Assembly: GCF_034720595.1 (NCBI RefSeq)
Contig: NZ_JAYESJ010000001.1
Coordinates: 4,205,501-4,269,500 of the forward strand
DNA from: Rhizobium sp. CC-YZS058
GTDB lineage: Bacteria > Pseudomonadota > Alphaproteobacteria > Rhizobiales > Rhizobiaceae
Length of the DNA: 64,000 nt
Direction of reading: 5' to 3'
Part shown: piece by piece, positions 1 through 8,195 of the stretch
How the letters are laid out: every line of letters starts with the position of its first letter
Numbering within the stretch: position 1 is the first letter of the stretch
Translations under genes and position numbers: made by a program
Notes under the pieces: generated by a model
The model's input: the letters and a program-made list of their open reading frames with translations, nothing else
Told to the model about the DNA's origin: nothing
Databases searched by the model: none

Positions 1-359
1 CTGCTGTGCCACCGCGAAGTAAGCGGATGCCTTTCGCAAGATCGGCTGGCCTGACGAAGCTGGCGGGTCTCTCGCCTAAGAGCATTCATATTCTCGGCCG
101 CGTCGCTCGGCGGGGCTGTTTCTTTGTCGCTATCAACCTCGGTTCCTTCACCACTCGTGCAGCGTGGCTGGCGGGCAACCAGTCTTACCTGCAGTAGATG
201 AAACCGCCACCCGTCGCGATGAGTGTTCCGCCTCGTGATCCAGTACCATGCAGATAGCACGTCCTTAGATTTCGAGCGAAGACTTGCTCGTTGTCTTGCT
301 CATGTCGACGGCACTTGCGGATAAGTTTTAGTCTTCGGGAACCCCGGTGCGGTTCAGGA
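1..359. other. No recognisable gene at the left edge
   Basis: I see no supportable gene here. A plus-strand frame is open from the window edge to about 197, so the tail of a truncated gene is possible, but the peptide shows no motif I recognise and has no clear ribosome binding site. The rest is short overlapping frames on both strands. Confidence 0.4.
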
Positions 360-394
360 GTCGGTGTCCCGCCTAACTTTGGCGAGACACCGAC
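360..394 (-). terminator. Hairpin after the SIS isomerase gene
   Basis: GTCGGTGTC (360-368) pairs perfectly with GACACCGAC (386-394). After one mismatch, CGCC (370-373) pairs with GGCG (381-384) around the loop TAACTTT. It begins 7 nt past the stop codon of the minus-strand SIS gene, so it fits the 3' end of the GntR-ROK-SIS transcript. No U-run follows in the minus-strand direction, so it may be a transcript-stabilising or Rho-assisted end rather than a classic intrinsic terminator. Confidence 0.6.
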
Positions 395-401
395 GAGTGG
401 T

Positions 402-1460
402 CTACTCAATCACGGTAACCTTCGACCCGTTAAGGAATTTCGCGGGTTCGAAGCCGCGAGCGCTGGCCATAGGCACCATCAGCAGTTGGATCGGCAGGAT
501 CTCCAAGACGGGCAGCAGGCCTTCGACAACGCTCGGTAGGATCAAAGCGATCTGGTCGTGGGGAAGGGCGGCCGCCGTATGCTCCGGCGCGACTACAAGG
601 CAGCGGCCGCCGAGGCGGGCAATGTCTGAGACCGTCTTCAAGTTAAGGTCGAACGTCGCATCCCCGCCGCCAATGAACAATACGCTACGGAAGCCTTCAC
701 GCACGAGCTCCAATGGGCCATGACGGAACTGGCCTCCGGAAAAGGCTTGCGTCGATGCCTTGGCAGCCTCGGCCGTGACGAGGGCGGCCATCATCGCGCT
801 CGCATAGCTCGCGCCTCGCCCGATGAAGGACAGCGGCATGTCATGGCCGAGGAAGGCAAGAGTCTCCTCCATTTTGCCGGGCAAGGTGGATAGCAAGTCT
901 TCGATCGCATTGGCCAGTGTGTCGATTTCGACAGCCAGCGTTCCTGTATCGCCAATCAGCAATCGCTCAAGGATGTAGAGGGCGACGAGACCTGCAGTAT
1001 AGGTCTTCGTCGAGACGGTTTGTTCTGGGCCGACGTTGGTCGCCAGTTTCAGGTCCGCCCAGCGCGACAGCGTGTTGTCGGGCGTGTTCGTGATAGCGAC
1101 CTTGACGCTCGTGCCACGATCAAGTTCCGCCATCCGGCGGAGTTCGATGCTTTCACCGGATTGGGAAATGGCTATGACGAGCGTGCCGGGCCGCAGAACG
1201 GACGGCGCTTGTTGGATGAGCTCAGACGAATCCCAAAGCGACACCGGCACCGAAAGCGAGTGGCTTAGGCGGAGGGAGGTGCCATAGGCGCTGAACAGAG
1301 ATCCGCCCATCCCAGTCAGGATGATGTGTCGAACTTCTCCTGCGTCGATCCTGGCCCGGATCGCCTCTACCGCGGCGGTCATGGCAGGGGTGATAAGCAG
1401 GCCGAGCCCGCGGATCGCCGCTGGCTGTTCGGCGATTTCGTCGAGATAGGATTTTGACAT
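402..1460 (-). CDS. SIS-domain sugar isomerase / GlmS-like C-terminal protein
   Basis: This 352-residue cytoplasmic protein has two tandem SIS (phosphosugar-binding) domains, at about residues 30-165 and 190-340. The first contains ISQSGES, the phosphate-contact loop, and the second contains FRHGPLELV, equivalent to the HGPLALI segment of the GlmS isomerase half. There is no glutaminase domain, so the closest families are AgaS/FrlB-type aldose-ketose isomerases or deaminases acting on amino-sugar or glycated-sugar phosphates. I place the start at 1460 (MSKSYLDEI), with GGAG upstream; the frame stays open further but that part has no family similarity. The gene is last in a minus-strand operon behind a GntR regulator and a ROK kinase, so it probably isomerises or deaminates the kinase product. 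The exact substrate cannot be read from sequence. Confidence 0.85.
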   Translation of the reverse strand: MSKSYLDEIAEQPAAIRGLGLLITPAMTAAVEAIRARIDAGEVRHIILTGMGGSLFSAYGTSLRLSHSLSVPVSLWDSSELIQQAPSVLRPGTLVIAISQSGESIELRRMAELDRGTSVKVAITNTPDNTLSRWADLKLATNVGPEQTVSTKTYTAGLVALYILERLLIGDTGTLAVEIDTLANAIEDLLSTLPGKMEETLAFLGHDMPLSFIGRGASYASAMMAALVTAEAAKASTQAFSGGQFRHGPLELVREGFRSVLFIGGGDATFDLNLKTVSDIARLGGRCLVVAPEHTAAALPHDQIALILPSVVEGLLPVLEILPIQLLMVPMASARGFEPAKFLNGSKVTVIE

Positions 1461-1477
1461 GGAGGCTCCGTTTTCAA

Positions 1478-2437
1478 TCAGGTTATGGCGAAAATTTGCG
1501 CTGCAGCGCCCATCATGCCGGCGTCGTTTCCGAGCGAGGCGAGCGAGAAGCGGACGTGTCCGAGATACATATCGAGGCCGCAATTGCGCGCCTCCTCCTC
1601 GAGCGGCCCCAGGATCAGATCGCCAGCAGCGCTCAATCCGCCGCCGAGCAGGATGACGTTTGGCGCGAAGATATGCGCCCAGGTCGCAGCACCTCGCCCA
1701 AGCCACCGGCCGACCTCGTTCAACATCTCCATGGATGCGGGATCGCCGTCCTTCGCGCAGGCGATAACGTCGGATGCATCCACTTTACGACCCAACCGGT
1801 GCGCGCGGCCTGCGAGAGCGCTCTCGGGACGGTCAGCGCAGTAGCGAGCGGCAGTGCCGTTCAACGCGTCGCCGGACGCGAGCGACTCCAGACATCCGAG
1901 ACAGCCTTGGCGGCAGCGGCGGACATCGTCTGCCCGCACGATCAGATGCCCCGCATCGCCGAGACATCCACCCGAAGTGACGAACGGCTTTCCGCCGACC
2001 GTGAAGGCGACGCCGATGCCCGTGCCGGCGGCGATCAAGAGCAGCCGGCCAGCATCGCGGTCGCGACCGAACTGTGCTTCGGCAAGCCCGGCCGCGGTCG
2101 CATCGTTCTCCATGCGGGCTGGCAACCCGAACTGTTCGCCTATCATGGCGGCCAGCGGAATGTCGTCGAGCGCCGGAATGTTGCCAAGCGTGCCGGACAG
2201 ATGATCGGGATTGACGGGTCCTGGAAACCCGATGCCGATGCCACACGGCTTCGCACGTGGATGTGTGGACGTCAGATCCCGGATCGCGTCGGCATAAAGC
2301 GCGATGATGCGCGGCGCGTTGTCGTCACGGCTGCGGGCCAAGGGAATGCGGCGTCGATCAATCACGGTGCCGTCTGCGGAAACCAGACCGATCTTCGTGC
2401 TGCCTCCGCCGATATCTATGCCGATTGCGAAATCCAC
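1478..2437 (-). CDS. ROK-family sugar kinase
   Basis: This 319-residue protein of the ROK (repressor, ORF, kinase) family would phosphorylate a hexose or N-acetylhexosamine with ATP. The N-terminus IGIDIGGGSTKIGLV is the ATP-phosphate motif, and AAGTGIGVAF follows near residue 140. There is no DNA-binding extension, so it is a kinase rather than a NagC-type repressor. The zinc-site region reads CRQGCLGCLE, whereas the family pattern is CxCGxxGCxE: the first and last cysteines are in register, the middle one is replaced by Gln, and another Cys sits two residues later. The gene lies between the GntR gene (10-nt gap) and the SIS isomerase gene (17-nt gap), forming an apparent kinase-isomerase pair. 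N-acetylglucosamine or mannosamine kinase are reasonable guesses only. Confidence 0.85.
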   Translation of the reverse strand: MDFAIGIDIGGGSTKIGLVSADGTVIDRRRIPLARSRDDNAPRIIALYADAIRDLTSTHPRAKPCGIGIGFPGPVNPDHLSGTLGNIPALDDIPLAAMIGEQFGLPARMENDATAAGLAEAQFGRDRDAGRLLLIAAGTGIGVAFTVGGKPFVTSGGCLGDAGHLIVRADDVRRCRQGCLGCLESLASGDALNGTAARYCADRPESALAGRAHRLGRKVDASDVIACAKDGDPASMEMLNEVGRWLGRGAATWAHIFAPNVILLGGGLSAAGDLILGPLEEEARNCGLDMYLGHVRFSLASLGNDAGMMGAAAQIFAIT

Positions 2438-2447
2438 ACTGAGGCTC

Positions 2448-3206
2448 CTAAAGACGATATCGGTTGACGTTCAACATGAAGCCATCGCCCTTGTAGGCCG
2501 ACCGCACGTATTCGACGGCTTGGTCGGTGTCGGTGACGGTCACCCGCCATACGATCAGGATCGGTGCTCCAGCCTCTATCCGGAGATGCGCGGCTTCCTC
2601 GACTGATGCAGCCGCCGGTTCGAACAGGGCGTCGGTCCAAGTGGGAACGATACCCCAGGTCGCTGTCATCTCTTGATAAAGGGAGGCACCTTCGAAGATC
2701 GTTCGGGTCGCTGACGGAAAGAGCGCCATCGGCAGATAGGCGTCTTCGAGCGCGACCGGGTCGCCATCGATGGTGCGCACGCGGCGCAGGAAGATAAAGT
2801 CGGCCGTGCTCTTACCTTCCGTTTGTAGGTGCTTACGGAATGCGGGCGACAGCTCCCGTTCTTCTTCATAGGCGATGATCGTCGAACCGGGTTCGCCGCC
2901 GAGCTTCCGTACCTCTGTCGTGAAACTATGGAAGCCGGATACGCCGCGCATGCGAGAGGCTGTACTGAAATAGCCGCGCCCATGTTCGCTGTAGATAACG
3001 CCCCGCGTTTCCAACTGCTTCAGCGCCTGCCGTATGGTGACGCGTGAGACACCGAACTCGCGTGAAAGTTCGCCTTCCGAAGGAAGGGCGAAATGGGCTC
3101 CGTTTCTTGCTTTGACCTCAGTATCGAGAATTTCCGCCACCTGTACGTACATCGGGACGGCACCACTCTTGCGGATCGGTTTCTTCTTCAGCCAGGTTTC
3201 GTTCAT
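2448..3206 (-). CDS. GntR/HutC-family transcriptional regulator
   Basis: This 252-residue regulator has an N-terminal winged helix-turn-helix (about residues 15-80, with LPSEGELSREFGVSRVTIRQ typical of GntR) and a C-terminal UTRA effector-binding domain (about 95-240), which places it in the HutC subfamily. UTRA domains usually bind a sugar phosphate or other catabolic intermediate. I chose the start at 3206 (MNETWLKKK) because GGGAGG lies just upstream; an upstream in-frame start would run through the operator. It is the first gene of the operon with the ROK kinase and SIS isomerase. A 25-bp site upstream is matched in front of the CUT1 importer, so it probably controls its own operon and the importer. 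Confidence 0.9.
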   Translation of the reverse strand: MNETWLKKKPIRKSGAVPMYVQVAEILDTEVKARNGAHFALPSEGELSREFGVSRVTIRQALKQLETRGVIYSEHGRGYFSTASRMRGVSGFHSFTTEVRKLGGEPGSTIIAYEEERELSPAFRKHLQTEGKSTADFIFLRRVRTIDGDPVALEDAYLPMALFPSATRTIFEGASLYQEMTATWGIVPTWTDALFEPAAASVEEAAHLRIEAGAPILIVWRVTVTDTDQAVEYVRSAYKGDGFMLNVNRYRL

Positions 3207-3237
3207 CGCTTCCTCCCTTTCAAGACTTGGATGCCCA

Positions 3238-3262
3238 GTCTCTAACATGTCGAGACAAGTGG
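3238..3262. promoter_or_regulatory. Probable GntR operator, autoregulatory copy
   Basis: The core ACATGT (3245-3250)-CGAG-ACAAGT (3255-3260) is an imperfect inverted repeat located just upstream of the GntR start codon. The 25-bp segment is identical at 20 of 25 positions to 5010-5034, in front of the importer operon. Two such sites, one at the regulator and one at its likely target, support an operator role. Confidence 0.65.
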
Positions 3263-3297
3263 GCAAGATCGCCTTCTGCCGGGATTGCCTTTCCGGT

Positions 3298-4920
3298 TCA
3301 GCCCCGTTTCATCGCAGCGGCGATCTTCTCCGCGGCCATGATGATGGGGGCGTTGATGTTGGCGGAGGGCACGCGAGGCAGGATGGAACCGTCGACAATT
3401 CGGAGCTTCTCGAGGCCATGTACCCGGCCGGTGGAATCGGTAACGGAAAGATCGTCCGATCCCATGCGGCAGGTGCTCGTCGGATGGTGTTCAGTGTTTG
3501 CGACGGTTCTCAACCACCTCTCAAGCTCGCTGTCGCTAGCGGTGCGATCTGGCGTGTCGACGGCGCTGCCCTTGTAGCGCGACCAGGCGGACTGGTTCGC
3601 CATCTCCAGCGTAAGGCGGATGCCATCGACCATTTCCGCAATATCCCGGCGATCCGTCAGATAGTTGAAGCGGATCGAGGGCTTGGCCTTCGGGTCGGCG
3701 GATTTCAGCTCGACCCGACCTCGGCTGAAGGGCCGCATCTGGCTCACAAAATACTGGAAGCCATCGGAGATCGTCACCTTCCCGGACTGGAAGTCGGCCA
3801 AGAAAGGCAGGAACTCATGCTGCATGTTGAAATAGTCGACCGCATCGCTGCTCTTGAAGAAGGCCCCGACCTCGAAGAAATTCGTGCTGCCGAGACCGCG
3901 CTTGAAGAGCAGCCATTCTACACCGAGCTTCATCCGACCAACCATGTTCAACTGTCGTCGGATCGAAACGCCGCCGGGCGAACTGAAGCGCAAAGGCGCG
4001 ACGACATGGTCCTGCAGATCGGCACCCACTCCCGGCAGGTGCGCGACATTGGCAATCCCATGCGTCTTCAGGTCCTCCCGATTGCCAATGCCGGACAGCA
4101 TCAGCAGATGCGGGGACCCTACGGTGCCAGCCGAGAGTATGGTTTCGCGTGCGGCGCGGACCGTCTGACGCCCGCCGTTGCGGGAAAAAACGACGCCGAC
4201 TGCCGTACGGCCATCAACCAGGATCTTCTCCACGAGGCAATCGGTCATGACCGTCAGGTTCTTGCGATGTCGCGCCGGGGTCAGGTAGGCAAGGCTGGTC
4301 GAGCAGCGTATTCCATCCCGGATGGTCGCCTGTGTGATATGGACGCCTTCCTGATCGCCGCTGTTATAGTCGCCTGCATCGCGCAGTCCGAACTGCTTGC
4401 CGGCGTCGAGAAAGGTCCGATATAGCGGGTGATCGGCCTTGCTGCGCGTCACGCTGATCGGGCCGGAACCGCCGCGCATCGGGTCGCGTCCACCCTCAAA
4501 AGTTTCAAGTTTCTTGAAATAGGGGAGGCACTCTTCGAAGTCCCAGCCCTCGACCCCGAGGGCGCGCCAGCCATCATAGTCCTGCCGGGAACCTCGCACG
4601 TGCACCATGCCGTTGATGGACGAACTGCCGCCGAGGCCGCGTCCGCGAGCCTGGCCGATGCTGCGGCCGTGCAGCTCCTGTTCGGGTTCGCTTTCGAATT
4701 TCCAGTTGTACCGATCGCTTTCGATCGGGAAGGTCAGGGCCGCCGGCATCTGGATGAAGATGCTGCGATCGCTAGAGCCGGCTTCGATAAGACACACGGA
4801 TACGGCCGGATCTTCAGTCAGGCGGTTGGCGAGAACGCACCCAGCCGACCCTGCGCCGACGATAACGAAGTCGAATTCCTTGGCGTTGGCCTTCGTCCTG
4901 TTCTCGTAACCTTCAGTCAT
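3298..4920 (-). CDS. GMC-family FAD-dependent alcohol/choline dehydrogenase
   Basis: This 540-residue glucose-methanol-choline oxidoreductase oxidises a hydroxyl group using FAD. The N-terminal Rossmann motif is VGAGSAGCVLANRL, the GMC signature region is RGRGLGGSSSING, and the C-terminal catalytic region has HHPTSTCRMG followed by SANINAPIIMAAEKIA. There is no signal peptide, so it is cytoplasmic or membrane-peripheral. The start at 4920 has GAGAGGAG about 8 nt upstream. It reads divergently from the CUT1 importer across a 165-bp gap that contains a GntR-type operator, and lies downstream of its own regulator's promoter region. It may oxidise the imported sugar or sugar alcohol. GMC enzymes have wide specificity, so a choline dehydrogenase name would be unsafe. 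Confidence 0.88.
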   Translation of the reverse strand: MTEGYENRTKANAKEFDFVIVGAGSAGCVLANRLTEDPAVSVCLIEAGSSDRSIFIQMPAALTFPIESDRYNWKFESEPEQELHGRSIGQARGRGLGGSSSINGMVHVRGSRQDYDGWRALGVEGWDFEECLPYFKKLETFEGGRDPMRGGSGPISVTRSKADHPLYRTFLDAGKQFGLRDAGDYNSGDQEGVHITQATIRDGIRCSTSLAYLTPARHRKNLTVMTDCLVEKILVDGRTAVGVVFSRNGGRQTVRAARETILSAGTVGSPHLLMLSGIGNREDLKTHGIANVAHLPGVGADLQDHVVAPLRFSSPGGVSIRRQLNMVGRMKLGVEWLLFKRGLGSTNFFEVGAFFKSSDAVDYFNMQHEFLPFLADFQSGKVTISDGFQYFVSQMRPFSRGRVELKSADPKAKPSIRFNYLTDRRDIAEMVDGIRLTLEMANQSAWSRYKGSAVDTPDRTASDSELERWLRTVANTEHHPTSTCRMGSDDLSVTDSTGRVHGLEKLRIVDGSILPRVPSANINAPIIMAAEKIAAAMKRG

Positions 4921-5009
4921 TCTGCGGCTCCTCTCCCGATTGAGACCTCCAGCTCCGCGCTTTCCTGTTGGCTAGGCCACTAGACAGCGTTTCGAGCCTG
5001 TGTTAGCTG

Positions 5010-5034
5010 GTCTTTAACATGTAGTAACAAGTTG
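5010..5034. promoter_or_regulatory. Probable GntR operator between GMC gene and CUT1 importer
   Basis: ACATGT (5017-5022)-AGTA-ACAAGT (5027-5032) repeats the core found at 3245-3260, with the flanks GTCT and G also conserved. It sits in the divergent promoter region between the GMC gene and the binding-protein gene, so it could control both directions. Confidence 0.65.
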
Positions 5035-5085
5035 TCAAGCGAACAACGCGCTGCATGTGGTCAAATCAACCGGGAGCATAAGAAA

Positions 5086-6417
5086 ATGAAACGAAGGGGA
5101 TTTCTCACGCTGTCTGCCGCGCTGGCGGCCTCCGTCTTTTCCACGGGTGCCTACGCGATCGACTGGAAAGCGCAATCAGGTCAGGAGATCACGGTGCTGC
5201 TCAGCGAGCATCCGTGGACAGCCGAGCTTCGCAAACATATCGACGGGTTCGAGGCCGAGACCGGCATCAAGGTCAAGATCGACGCATTCGCCGAGGACCT
5301 CTACTCCGACCGCATGAACCTTGCGGTCCGCTCGACGCAATCGGTCGCCGACGTCTACATGATTCAGATGGACTCCGCGCTCTACACGCAGTGGGAAGCA
5401 GGCGTCGTCGAGCCGCTGACGCCATATCTCGATGATCCCGTCAAAACTGATCCGGCCTACGACCTTACCGACTACCCCGAAGGATTCCGAGCCGGAGCGT
5501 CCTTCCCGGTGGGCGGGCCAGATCCGCAGCTATATGCGATCCCGATCTCCTTCGAAGCCTATACGCTTTTCTACAACAAGGAGCTCGTCGACAGATATCT
5601 CAACGGTAAGGTGCCCGCGACAATGGACGAGCTGGTCGCTGCAGCCAACGAAATCAGCGCCAAAGGCGAAGGCAAGATCTTCGGCGCATCAATGCGCGGC
5701 AAGCGTTCTGCAGAACTCGTCGATACAATGACCGGCATAGTGCTCGACGCTTGGGGTGATCAGCCGGCGGCTCTACCCTACAACATTTGGTTCGACGGTG
5801 CCTGGACGAAGCCGCGTTTCGACGATCCGCGTATCGCCAAGGGCCTTTCCTACTATGCCGGTCTGTTGAAGGCAGGTCCGCCGAGTGCCCTGGCCTATGG
5901 CTGGGAAGATGCCAGCCGCTTCTTCTCGCAAGGGAATGCCGCCTTTTTCATCGATGCCTCGGTGTTCGGCCCCGGTTTCGAGGATCCCAAGACCTCGGCC
6001 ATTGCAGGCAAGGTGGGCTACGCGTCGTTGCCGCCCTCGGAAGGGTCGATCGGCTATAGCGGGCACTGGTCCTGGGGTATCTCCATCGCCAAGAACTCGC
6101 CGAAAAAGGACGCCGCATGGCTCTTCGTACAGTGGGCGACCAACAAGCATATGACAGCGGCACTTGGCGTCGCAACCGGGGGCGCGCCGCGTGACTCTGC
6201 CTGGGCCGACGCCGACTACGTCAAGGCGCTGAATGCGGGTTATGTCGCGGCGGTCAAGGACCAAATGCAGCATACCAGCGCCACGTCGGTGTTCCGTCAA
6301 GGTTGGAGCGACGTCGTGTTGCTGATCGTCGACGCGATCCACCAGATGTATCAGGGCACTTCGCCCGAGGATGCCGTCGCGGAACTGCAAACCAACGTCA
6401 AGGACACTTTGGAATAG
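5086..6417 (+). CDS. CUT1 sugar ABC transporter, extracellular solute-binding protein (family 1)
   Basis: This 443-residue periplasmic sugar-binding protein is of the MalE/UgpB type (SBP_bac_1). The start at 5086 follows GGGAG. The leader MKRRGFLTLSAALAAS carries RRxFL, the core of a twin-arginine signal, with likely cleavage after GAYA; Tat export is therefore possible and would mean export in folded form. After the signal, ITVLLSEHPWTAELRKHIDG begins the ligand-binding fold. It is the first gene of a four-gene importer (binding protein, two permeases, ATPase) and is followed immediately by a strong hairpin. Ligand is unknown; the neighbouring ROK kinase, SIS isomerase and GMC oxidoreductase point to a sugar or amino sugar. 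The GntR-type site upstream suggests substrate-inducible expression. Confidence 0.92.
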   Translation: MKRRGFLTLSAALAASVFSTGAYAIDWKAQSGQEITVLLSEHPWTAELRKHIDGFEAETGIKVKIDAFAEDLYSDRMNLAVRSTQSVADVYMIQMDSALYTQWEAGVVEPLTPYLDDPVKTDPAYDLTDYPEGFRAGASFPVGGPDPQLYAIPISFEAYTLFYNKELVDRYLNGKVPATMDELVAAANEISAKGEGKIFGASMRGKRSAELVDTMTGIVLDAWGDQPAALPYNIWFDGAWTKPRFDDPRIAKGLSYYAGLLKAGPPSALAYGWEDASRFFSQGNAAFFIDASVFGPGFEDPKTSAIAGKVGYASLPPSEGSIGYSGHWSWGISIAKNSPKKDAAWLFVQWATNKHMTAALGVATGGAPRDSAWADADYVKALNAGYVAAVKDQMQHTSATSVFRQGWSDVVLLIVDAIHQMYQGTSPEDAVAELQTNVKDTLE

Positions 6418-6429
6418 CCAGTTCTCCCG

Positions 6430-6453
6430 GCGGGGCCGGATTGCCGGTCCCGC
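6430..6453 (+). repeat. Intercistronic hairpin after binding-protein gene
   Basis: GCGGGGCCGG (6430-6439) pairs with CCGGTCCCGC (6444-6453) around the loop ATTG, ten pairs with one G-U wobble. It lies between the binding-protein stop and the first permease start without a following U-run. This placement fits mRNA stabilisation that raises binding-protein yield over permease yield. Confidence 0.7.
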
Positions 6454-6481
6454 ACTTCCCGACATCAGGATGGTATCGACC

Positions 6482-7345
6482 ATGCGCCGAGAAAGAAACA
6501 TTCGCTGGCTCATCGTGCCGGCCCTCGCACTGCTTGCTGCAGGAACCTTATACCCGGTGATCTACGCCGGATATCTCTCGCTGCTGCAGTGGAACTGGGG
6601 AAGTGAAGCTAAGTTCGTCGGCCTGAGGAACTTCGTACGGATCCTTTCCGGCAGCGGCTTTCCGAAAGCACTCTTCAACACATTCTATTTTGCCGTCTTC
6701 GCAGTGGTGATCGAGACCATCCTCGGCCTGGCGCTCGCGCTGGCCATCAACCGCATCCGTTACGGAGCCGGTCTCATTCGAACGCTCATGATCCTTCCGC
6801 TTATGGTATCCGGTATCGCGGTGTCGCTGATCTGGAAGGTGATGCTCGATCCGACGCTTGGTATCGTCAACTATCTGTTGTCGCTGGTAGGGATCCCCGG
6901 ACCGGCATGGCTCGGCACGGTGCCGACAGCAATGCCGTCCATCGTCATGATCGATACGTGGTGGCAGACTGCCTTCACCTTCATCATCCTGTCCTCGGCG
7001 CTGAAGAGCCTTCCTTCCGAACCGTTCGAAGCGGCGAGGCTCGAGGGCGCAACCGCGATCCAGACGTTCCGACATATCACCCTGCCGATGCTGAAACCCG
7101 TTTTGGTGACCATCGTGATTTTCCGCGCCATCGACACCCTCAAGGTGTTCGACATCATCTTCGGTACCACCGGCGGCGGACCGCTCAGATCGACTGAAAG
7201 TGTGCAGACGCTCGCTTACCAGACGGCCTTCAAGTCCTACAAGTTCGGAGAGTCAGCCGCGATTGCCGTCGTCTTCGCGCTGATCATCCTCACCCTCTGC
7301 ATCATCTATCTGGTGATCGATACCGACGACGGAGAAAAGGCATGA
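6482..7345 (+). CDS. CUT1 sugar ABC transporter permease (MalF type)
   Basis: This 287-residue inner-membrane permease has about six hydrophobic helices and the cytoplasmic coupling loop EAARLEGATAIQTF (about residue 190), the EAA motif that docks on the ATPase. It forms a heterodimer with the next gene product, whose start codon overlaps this stop as ATGA. I chose the start at 6482 (MRRERNIRW), with AGGA upstream; an in-frame ATG at 6470 has no good ribosome binding site. Substrate specificity comes from the binding protein and is not known. Confidence 0.9.
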   Translation: MRRERNIRWLIVPALALLAAGTLYPVIYAGYLSLLQWNWGSEAKFVGLRNFVRILSGSGFPKALFNTFYFAVFAVVIETILGLALALAINRIRYGAGLIRTLMILPLMVSGIAVSLIWKVMLDPTLGIVNYLLSLVGIPGPAWLGTVPTAMPSIVMIDTWWQTAFTFIILSSALKSLPSEPFEAARLEGATAIQTFRHITLPMLKPVLVTIVIFRAIDTLKVFDIIFGTTGGGPLRSTESVQTLAYQTAFKSYKFGESAAIAVVFALIILTLCIIYLVIDTDDGEKA

Positions 7346-8163
7346 GCGTCTCCTCAAAACACGCCTTCTGGCCCTATGCCATCGCCCTACCAGCAGTCGC
7401 CGTATCGATCTTTCCGATTTTCTGGATACTGACGATCGCGCTTAAGAACCGTGTCGATGCATTCGCCATGCCGCCGGTCTGGCTATTCTCGCCGGTATGG
7501 GAGAATTTTGGCCGGGCCTGGTCCTCGACAGGATTTTCCGGGGCCTTCTTCAACAGCCTGATCATATGCGCACTTGGGAACATTATCGCTCTCGTTGCCG
7601 GCATCCCGGCCGCCTACTATCTGAACAAGCGGCACGTACCAGGACGACGGACGATCCTGATCTGGCTCCTGATCTCGTACATGCTACCGGAATTTCTTTT
7701 CATCGTTCCGATGTACGTGCTTTTCCAGTCCATCGGGCTCTATGACACCGTCATAGGGCTAGCCCTGATCTATCAGGTCTTCACGCTGCCCTTCACGATC
7801 TGGCTGTTGCGTGCGTTCTTCGCCGACATTCCCGAAGCGCTGGCCGAGGCGGCACGGCTCGAGGGCGCGGGCACATGGCGGATCGTATGGAGGATCTACG
7901 TGCCGATCGCCGCCCCCGGCATCGCCGCGACAGTCATCCTCAACTCCATCAAGATGTGGAACGAGCTGACGATCGCGCTGGCGCTGACGTTCGAGAACGC
8001 GCAGACGGTGACGCTCGCCGTCGCCGGCTTCCGCGGCTACGCGTCCATCGACTGGGGCGCTATGTCTGCCGCCTCAATCATCATCATTTTGCCGATGGCG
8101 CTGTTCGCCATCCTAGCGCAGCGGCGCATCGTCCAAGGCCTCAGCCTCGGTGCTGTCAAGTGA
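7342..8163 (+). CDS. CUT1 sugar ABC transporter permease (MalG type)
   Basis: This 273-residue second permease subunit has six predicted hydrophobic segments and the EAA coupling loop EAARLEGAGTWRIVW (about residue 170). The segment WNELTIALALT lies in the conserved late part of MalG-type permeases. Its start overlaps the stop of the previous permease by 4 nt (ATGA), which suggests translational coupling and 1:1 production. It partners with the gene upstream and with the ATPase at 8196. Confidence 0.9.
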   Translation: MSVSSKHAFWPYAIALPAVAVSIFPIFWILTIALKNRVDAFAMPPVWLFSPVWENFGRAWSSTGFSGAFFNSLIICALGNIIALVAGIPAAYYLNKRHVPGRRTILIWLLISYMLPEFLFIVPMYVLFQSIGLYDTVIGLALIYQVFTLPFTIWLLRAFFADIPEALAEAARLEGAGTWRIVWRIYVPIAAPGIAATVILNSIKMWNELTIALALTFENAQTVTLAVAGFRGYASIDWGAMSAASIIIILPMALFAILAQRRIVQGLSLGAVK

Positions 8164-8195
8164 CGCCGCAAACGATCCAACAAGGAAAGCCAGCC

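Noticed and set aside
1454..2467. Plus-strand frame of 337 codons opposite the ROK kinase
   Set aside because: Antisense to a well-supported ROK gene with intact motifs.
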